Shown: positions 57,220-64,000 of the stretch, piece after piece
Layout: every line of letters starts with the position of its first letter
Numbering within the stretch: position 1 is the first letter of the stretch
Source: Gongronella butleri
Taxonomy: Eukaryota > Mucoromycota > Mucoromycetes > Mucorales > Cunninghamellaceae
Reading direction: 5' to 3'
DNA length: 64,000 nt
Assembly: GCA_025201375.1 (NCBI GenBank)
Contig: JAIWZP010000005.1
Coordinates: 682,001-746,000 of the forward strand
Notes under the pieces: generated by a model
What the model saw: the letters and a program-made list of their open reading frames with translations, nothing else
What the model was told of the DNA's origin: nothing
Databases searched by the model: none
Program-made: the position numbers and the translations under genes

Positions 57220-57387
57220 TTTCCTTTTTTTTTTATGATTCTCTCTTTTTCCTCATTTTATACACTCGTCATATAAAAAGACCCGCCTCGCCCTTTTTTT
57301 TTAACAATGTATTTTTTGAATGGAGACAGAGGGGGACAATGGACAAGTTTAATTGCATTGACATGAGAAAAATGCCTAATTGTTTGC
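57220..57387. other. Convergent 3' intergenic gap
   Basis: 168 bp between the stops of the NUP155-like and RPS18 genes. It is T-rich and presumably contains both polyadenylation regions. Confidence 0.5.
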
Positions 57388-58070
57388 TTATTTCTTCTTG
57401 GAGACACCGACGGTGCGGCCACGGCGACCGGTGGTCTTGGTGTGCTGACCACGGACACGGAGACCCCAGAAGTGACGGAGACCACGGTGGAGGCGGATCT
57501 TCTTCATGCGCTCCAAATCCTCACGCATCTTGGTGTCCAAGACGTTGGAGATGACCTGCGAGTACTTGCCGTCGACAATGTCCTTTTGACGGTTAAGGAA
57601 CCAGTTGGGGATCTTGTACTGGGCGGGGTTCTGGAGGATGTTGACAATGCGCTCCAACTCTTCGTTCGAGAGCTCACCGGCACGCTTGTTCAAGTCAATG
57701 TCGGCCTTCTTGCAAGCAATGTTGGCAAAACGACGGCCAACACCCTTGACAGAGGTCAAAGCAATGGTGATCTTGTCCTTGCCGTCAACGTTGGTGTTGA
57801 GGAGACGAATGATGTGCTGGAATTGGTTGCGTTCGGGGACAACGAGCGACTAGAAAAAGAAAAAAAAATACCGTCGTAAGCAAATCCTATCCATCCCATC
57901 ATCCTGGCAAGAACGTCGCATCCATCCATCCATCCAATCCATCCAATCCATCCAATCCATCCGTCACATCGATCGTCTATGAATACGTTCGTGCGTCCGG
58001 ACAGCGTGCATGTCGTGCATTCGTCGCTCGCAGCGCGCCGGTGTTGATGCTATTGTGTTGTACATACCAT
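57388..58070 (-). CDS. RPS18: 40S ribosomal protein S18 (uS13)
   Basis: Two exons: 58070-58068 holds only the ATG, and 57849-57388 holds the rest, giving 154 residues, the normal eukaryotic length. [20 protein letters not shown] opens the protein. [20 protein letters not shown] is the helix-two-turn-helix signature region. [20 protein letters not shown] and the basic [20 protein letters not shown] tail complete it. uS13 sits in the head of the small subunit and contacts the P-site tRNA and the uL5/uL11 bridge region. The intron (57850-58067, 218 bp) starts GTATGT immediately after the initiator codon, a common arrangement in fungal ribosomal protein genes, and contains a (CATC)n-like array at 57919-57965. 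Confidence 0.98.
57919..57965 (+). repeat. CATC/CAATC microsatellite in the RPS18 intron
   Basis: Tandem CATC units grade into CATCCAATC units. It lies wholly inside the intron. Confidence 0.9.
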
Positions 58071-60730
58071 CGTGAATGACAAAAATGAGAGGAAGAAAAA
58101 GAAGAAAGGGGAAAGCGGCCAAATCTGCCCATTTCTCTTGCCCCCTCCCTCCGCCCGGACCATACATTTCAAGCTCCGATCCGCACAAAGCCACCGCCGC
58201 CATTCTTTGCAAAAGCGCGGCCGCCCGCTCGTATTTTATTGCCCGCACGCGTCCAGTGCCTCCAAATTGCTTGCGGGGTTGAACAGGCACACTCGACGAC
58301 TCGAGGAGCCAAATGGATCAGGGTTGTGGCGAGAAGGAATCAGCATAAACGTAGAAATCGCTTGCTCAAACAGCCTCCTTTTTAAAAATCGAACAAAAAA
58401 AGTGTCAAATCGTACACATGGCACACCTTTTTTTCTCTTCTTGTCCCTTGTGCTCACGGACATCCACTGGATGGGCATGACAGACGGTGACCGAGTCACA
58501 AACAAAAAAACAGAATCGCTGCACAAAAAAAAAGAGACACCGCGTAAATTATCACTCTTTGCCATCCTTGATCACTTGAAAGTGACGATGGACCGATGCT
58601 GTCATAATGAAAAAGGTGGTGCCTATTTTTTTCTTGCAAATAACACGCAAGCTCCAGGAGCAAGGCACACACAAGATGGAGAATATCACGAATTTAGCTT
58701 TTTATTGCGTTCTGATGATCCATCGGGAGCTTTTGATAAGCATACAAGAGTGATGTTCTATTGAGTCAACGATTCAGACCATGCTTGTTCGAATGAGCCC
58801 ACACTCGCGACTCTGGGACCATTGACAGAGTTTCGCGCAAATCGCAAAAGCTGCGAATTTTCACCCCAAGGCAAACTCAACGAGAATTAGCCGCAGCGTC
58901 ATAAAAGTTGCACCATCAAAACGATCGAGGCTTGCTGCGTACGTGGACGTGGGTGATCTCTGAAAAAAGTGATTTTTGACATTTTTGACGCGGTTTCAAA
59001 ATCATTATGATTTTTCGACGCGCGAGAAACCGTGTCAAACGTCGAGCGACACGCGCCAGTTTTGCATCGTGCATACACCTAGACAATCTCTTACCAGTGT
59101 ATGCGTCAAAAGTGGCTCTATAGCGCGTTTGTCTGCCGCAATTAGCCTGCAAAGTTTTATCGAAAATCATGAATTGCTCATCAACGAGCAAGTCGGCCCC
59201 TCTGCTTTTTGGCATTTCCCGTGGTTTCTCCATGCGGCTCATCTTGTGTGCAAGTTTGGTGCATTTCTGAGGACCTGACTTTTCGATTTTGGTTTTGAGG
59301 GCTCGCCATGGCTAAATTTTGATTTGCGTGCGGCGCGCTCAAATGAGCTTATGACAATGGCAAAATGAGCCCCACTATGGTTTTTTCGCCCTCTTTACAC
59401 ACCGGGAGGTGTCTCGGGGCTCTCCAGAACCTGATTAGCAATGTCACTTTAATTTATCGTTGAAATGGCACACACACACAAGTATTTCTCCTCCGGAAGC
59501 CGTCCAAGTGGCTCCCCGTTTGAACCCGTGTGGTCCTTGACACTTTTATGTAGCGCAGCGATGGCTCTTTTTTCTTTGCAACAGGAAAAGACACTCTGAT
59601 GATGTGTGACAAAGACAAAAAAATGCGTATTTATGGGGGTTTGCCCAATGTGTTTGAAAATTCGCATGAAATGAACATCCTCGACGACGCGCCACGACAA
59701 AGTGCATATCATCATGGAGCGAGCTGGAGGTTGAAATAGACACCATTGTCATCGAATATTTTTCTGTACGATTTTCGCAAGTAAGATCACAAATTACTCG
59801 TCAAAATTTTTAACAAAACGTCGATTACGGTCATTGAGAGAAGCAAGACGCCATACACAATGACTGGAAGTGCTACTGCAATGTAGGGTAAGAATCTCGC
59901 GGGGGGGTTAGCACGGGACATGCACAAATTTCATGTTTGCCAGTGTTTTTGTTGATTTTTTCTACGCATCCGCTCCTAAAGCACACACATGTGCGTGTCT
60001 TCCATGGTGCTGTGGCCTCCACGGCAGAAAAATTACGCGCACACATGCGACGAGAACGAGAAAATCAAAATAAAACGGCGAAATGCAAAAATGGAGCAGC
60101 AAGATGACATGGAACGGAGCTCTTGAGGTTCACGACGGGTATATACGAACACGGGTATTCCGACACGTAGGGAGACAATGTTCACTCCTAAAGTGAGATT
60201 TACTGCACTTTTCTCCTTTTTTGAGCCTTGATGCTTTTTGAGTCCAATTGTAGGCACGAACCTTGCTGCGCACTCCTTTTTTTCATCCCCGTACGGAGCA
60301 CGGGATTCACTCCGCTGGCCGGCCCTCCTTTTTTTTTTTTTTTTTGGAGCTGCAGGACAGCTTCCCCAGATCAAGTGAGCAACTGTCATGCATGTCGGAC
60401 TCTTTTGGGCTTTTTTGTATTTTGCAAGCTTCAATGGCGACGTGCACGCGCGCCGCATGAATTTTTATTAGACTATTAGACGCGTCGCGTGGGATTCATG
60501 GCAATTTTGAGCGAAAGCATCAACTTTATCAGCGTGAGACTTATGTAATAACAAACTTAATGAGTAAATAAAAGAGAAAAAAAAATAGGAGACGGAACAA
60601 GAAAACAAGAAGTTCCGAGGGAGGGGGGCGACGGGAGACAAGAAAATACTATAAGATGTAAAAAGATGAGGGAGGGCTAGTAGTACGTTAAAAAGGAGAG
60701 AAAAATAAAAAAAAAAGGGGGAGGAGGAGC
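58071..60730. other. Intergenic, 2.7 kb, with a family B repeat copy
   Basis: The first few hundred bases are the RPS18 promoter and 5' leader region (C/T-rich, 58130-58200). 58775-59350 is a copy of repeat family B. 60540-60730 is probably the 3' UTR of the minus-strand receptor-like gene. No other gene is supported. Confidence 0.5.
58775..59350 (+). repeat. Dispersed repeat family B, copy
   Basis: It aligns with 29840-30260 and 46990-47720. Shared words are TGTTCGAATGAGCCCACACT, GACGCGGTTTCAAAATCAT, GAAACCGTGTCAAACGTCGAG, GTGTGCAAGTTTGGTGC and CTGAGGACCTGAxTTTxC. Confidence 0.7.
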
Positions 60731-63249
60731 TTAGCTAGAGGCATGGTTCACTCCCTTTGGGGATTGATGCAACCACATGGAGTCGTTGGAATTTTCGCGT
60801 TTGACATTGGGTGCTGCGTTGGCGGCATTGCCCTTGTCCGAGAAATCGAGCGATAGCTGCCAATTGGGGTGTTGTCGGTTGGACGACGACAGGCCGGATT
60901 CATTGTCCGAATCATCATGAATGCGTTTATCTTCGGAGGTGCGTGACATGGTCAGCGACGTGATGGTCAAGTCACGCTGCGTGATTCCACCGTCGGCGCC
61001 GCCCGTTGGCTGCAGGGCATCGCCTTCCATGACATTGACGACCGTGTGCATGTGCTCTTCTTGGTGCGTGTGCTGCAATTGCTGTTGATGTTGCTGTGTT
61101 TGCTGCTGGTGCGTGGCTGGCATCTGTTGCTGCAATTGGCATTGCTGGCATTGCTGGCATCCACCGACATTTTCCGTCAGGACCGATTCCATGGGCTGCG
61201 ACGCCATATTGTTGCCATTGCGCGCCATGTTGTTCACTGGCCGATAAGGCGGCAAGTGCATCGTGTCGTCAATCATGCTTTCCGTGGGGTCCATGGCCAA
61301 AGCACCCTTGGTGCGCGTCGAATTCGTGTGTCGGTTGGGCGACGACACCAGCGTCGCCGTCGAAGGCGTCGATGAAGCAACCGAGTTGTTGTGGTACATA
61401 TTCTCGGGAGGAGGCGGCAAAGGGCCAAGCTGGTACGCCGTCGAAGGCGTGTACGAATTGTTGATCCCCATTGCACCGCCGCCCGTCGTGCCATTGCCGC
61501 TCTTGGAATATTGCAAATAGTCCGACGACGCTTGCGACGCCTCCGTCATCATCGCAGGCGAACCACCAGACCCAGCGCCATACCCACCATCCGATGTGGG
61601 CGGCTTGGTTGGACCGCTCAAAAAGTCGTTGGTCGGATTCGCCATACCAGGGCCGCCAGCACCACCTTGAGGCTTCGGGTGGAAAATAAGAATCACAAGG
61701 AACCACACAATCACATTGCTCGTGTTGACTATAAAAATTGAGAAAAAAAAGAGAAAAATGAGCGCGACGCGTCGAAAAATGGAGAAAAAAATAGCCTTAC
61801 TGTTGCAAATCATGAAATCAGCCGAGAACTTGTGCGCATTGAGCGACTTTTTGCCAGTCAGGCCGTCGGCACTGAGAATGATGAAGCACATGGATGTGAC
61901 AAACAGCACCACCGTCAAAATCAGGTTCAATTCCTGGAAATAGCGAATCTTGTGCGTGATGGAGCGTGAGTGGTTGGAATCGCGCGAGCGGTTGAGCAAG
62001 CGGTGGAAACGGAAATGGGACACCACGCCAAGTCCAGCAACAATGAACAATTCTACCCGGAAAAAAATACAAAAAAGACAAAAAAATTAGCCATTGCACG
62101 CGAATTGACGCGTAACCGCGCTTTTTTTCTTTTTGTATTTACCAATGCCATAGACCAATTCGGGCATGATTTCCTTATACGTGGGATCATAGGCATCGCG
62201 TGTGAAAATGTATTGCAACACAGGGAACATGATGATGCTGATGATCGTCCACACAATGTAAAACAAGAATTCACGGCTACTCATGAAGCTGGCCTTGGCC
62301 ACCGAGTTGGCAAGGTAGTTCCAGAAGCATTGGAGCAACAACAGTGTACCACTATCATCGTCAAGATATCACAAAAAAAGCAAAAAAAAAAAAAAAAAAG
62401 CGAAAAAAATGGGTCAATTCATGTCATGGCCCCAAAAAAGCGCGTCTCTCAGCTTTTCACTCGCGTGACATCTCCTCCATGAAAGAAAGGGACGCTTTTG
62501 CGGAGCGCGTCAAAGGAGGATGATCCCGCAAACGGCGGGGAGCGAGCAAAATAAATAGGGAGAAAGTGTCGGGAGGGGGGAAGAGAGCCGGGGAATGAAC
62601 TATGCTTACGTTTGCAAGGAGAAACCAACACACAGACTGTAATCTATACAATTGGAAGATTAAAAAAAAATCAGTAAAAACGAGAGGCCATGGACGCTCA
62701 TTTTCATTGCTTTACTGGTCGGCACCACCAATTCTTGATCGGCCTTTGTCCACATGGTCTCGGGCTTGGTGAACACATGGCCAAAGACGCTGGCGAAGCC
62801 CTCTTCGTACTTTATTTTACATGACATGACGTCTATAGTTTCCGCAAAAATGGCAAAAATGAAGAAAAAAAAAAGTGAGATGAGCAAAAATGGATCGTTT
62901 TTTGGAGCCTAATAGCGCCTCTCGTGGCACGCGCGCAATTTACCATAATATAGCTGGAAAGGTATCATGACCAATATTAGAGCTGTCACGACACTCTTTA
63001 GCTCGCCTTGACGAAATCGCTGCGGGTTGAGGCATTTGAATTGATCTAGCTTCCATACTCGATACACGAACCACACCAACAGGTATCCCAGCGACACCAT
63101 GCGTTCTGTGAGTTCGAATTTTTTTTAAAAAAAAAAACCAGGAATTGAGCGCCTGTCGTGTCATCTCGTTTCATGGGAATCGACGCGACGCGTCCGTTTT
63201 TTTTTTTTTTTTACTTACGCAAGAAGCTATAGTCACTAAGATGGGTCAT
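60731..63249 (-). CDS. Seven-transmembrane receptor-like protein with Q-rich cytoplasmic tail
   Basis: Seven exons, 63249-63219, 63105-62944, 62832-62716, 62643-62610, 62351-62143, 62052-61801 and 61728-60731, join in frame to 600 residues. Seven hydrophobic spans can be read in order: VSLGYLLVWFVYRV; VVTALILVMIPFQLYY; YSLCVGFSLQTGTLLLLQCF; FLFYIVWTIISIIMFPVLQY; ELFIVAGLGVVSHF; LILTVVLFVTSMCFIILSAD; VIVWFLVILIF. The remaining 300 residues are a low-complexity tail rich in G, S, N, P, Q and H, with one CQQCQQCQ patch and a glutamine run. The layout is that of fungal G-protein-coupled receptor-like proteins with signalling tails. I cannot name a class or ligand. The 34-nt fourth exon lies in the third span. 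Confidence 0.7.
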
Positions 63250-64000
63250 GATTACTCAAAACAAGCTGTCGGTAGCGCAAAGAAAACAAGAAAAGAAGAA
63301 AATGACAACACAATGAAAAGAAAAAAGAAAAAGAGAAAAAAAGAGGAAAAAAGGAATTGTTCACGATCTTGCAAGGGCCTTTGGGTTTTATTTCGAAAAG
63401 CACAATAGGAGACCAACTCTTGGCTTTTCCAAGTTAGGGACAAGAAGGTTGGCTGAGAATTAGAGCAAGGATAAGTGTGTGTGAGCGAGATGGCTCACGG
63501 AGCGTCACCCAAGCATTGGACAGAAAAGGATGATTCTCTGCTTTTTGACTTTTTTAATAGGAGACGCCATGGGCAAAGGAGAAAGCCAGATACAACAATA
63601 GCAATGGCTCCAAAAAAAAAAAGAGGGAGATCAGAGTAGAGAGATCAAAATCAAGGGGCTCTCTTTTTTTTTTTTTTTTTTTTTTTTTTGTTTCCCGCTC
63701 CTTAATGAAAATTTTATACGCCCTATTAGGTTTTGCAACTCCTCTCTCACTCTCTCTCTCTCTATTCGATGGACATCCCCTTTTCCAAGCGCGCGACTCC
63801 CCACTTTTTTTTCTTTGCAATTGCACAACAAAATAAAATAAAAAATAGGCCTTGGATGGGCTTGTCATTCAAATTCAGGATCGAGAACCCACACTCCACC
63901 CCTCTTTTTCTTCTCCTCGCCCCCTCTCCCTCCAGGCCCATTGACCTGGCACTGTTCAAAAGCAAAGCAAAAAGCTTCAATTCCTCGTGTCGCAAGGACA
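63250..64000. other. Right edge, no supported gene
   Basis: It contains the upstream region of the receptor-like gene, A/T and CT-rich low complexity (a T run at 63665-63690, (CT)n at about 63745-63765), and no recognised coding sequence. A minus-strand frame entering from beyond 63995 could be the end or leader of an outside gene but cannot be judged. Confidence 0.4.

Noticed and set aside
58072..58764. 230-codon plus-strand frame upstream of RPS18
   Set aside because: It lies antisense to the RPS18 upstream region, starts in an A-rich run and has no recognisable motif.

Overview
The window looks like nuclear DNA of an early-diverging filamentous fungus, most likely a member of Mucoromycota (Mucorales-like). 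The reasons are intron-rich genes with short GT-AG introns and unusually long T runs before the 3' splice site, a standard genetic code, ascomycete/animal-type single-copy genes (VPS16, NUP155, TVP15, CHORD-CS, RPS18), a carotenoid cleavage dioxygenase of the sort used in trisporoid metabolism, and abundant DNA transposon debris. The phylum assignment is inference; no rRNA is present.

Layout. 1-5.7 kb (all minus): a SAP-domain polyQ protein running off the left edge, an arrestin-domain protein and a CHORD-CS co-chaperone. 5.7-18.3 kb: a transposon-rich block. It holds a dispersed repeat (family A), a Tc1/mariner-like remnant (7505-10358) that carries a 1.3-kb 19-bp minisatellite, and a complete Mutator-like element (10463-15534) with 710-bp inverted repeats, a 9-bp target duplication and an intact 8-exon transposase. 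Gene relics follow. 18.3-27.3 kb: a tandem family of four C2H2 two-finger genes, two intact and two decayed. 28.2-29.7 kb: a tRNA-Pro(AGG) gene at the edge of a 1.4-kb imperfect palindrome that duplicates half of the tRNA. 29.7-31.6 kb: a dispersed repeat (family B) and a decayed copy of a secreted cysteine-rich protein. 31.8-37.6 kb: a sulfotransferase-like gene, a second family A copy and the carotenoid dioxygenase. 38-43.9 kb: fragments, a 21-bp tandem repeat, the intact secreted cysteine-rich gene and repeats. 44-46.3 kb: an NmrA-like dehydrogenase and a decayed unknown gene. 46.6-47.8 kb: family B again.

48.1-58.1 kb is a dense housekeeping block: TVP15-like, vezatin-like and VPS16 genes in a row on the minus strand, NUP155-like on the plus strand head-to-head with VPS16 but lacking its C-terminal half, then RPS18. 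58.1-60.7 kb is intergenic with another family B copy. 60.7-63.2 kb encodes a seven-transmembrane receptor-like protein with a long Q-rich tail. The end of the window shows no supported gene.

Exon boundaries were placed by hand from splice motifs, and every multi-exon model reported closes in frame. Family assignments rest on recognised motifs, not on database searches.
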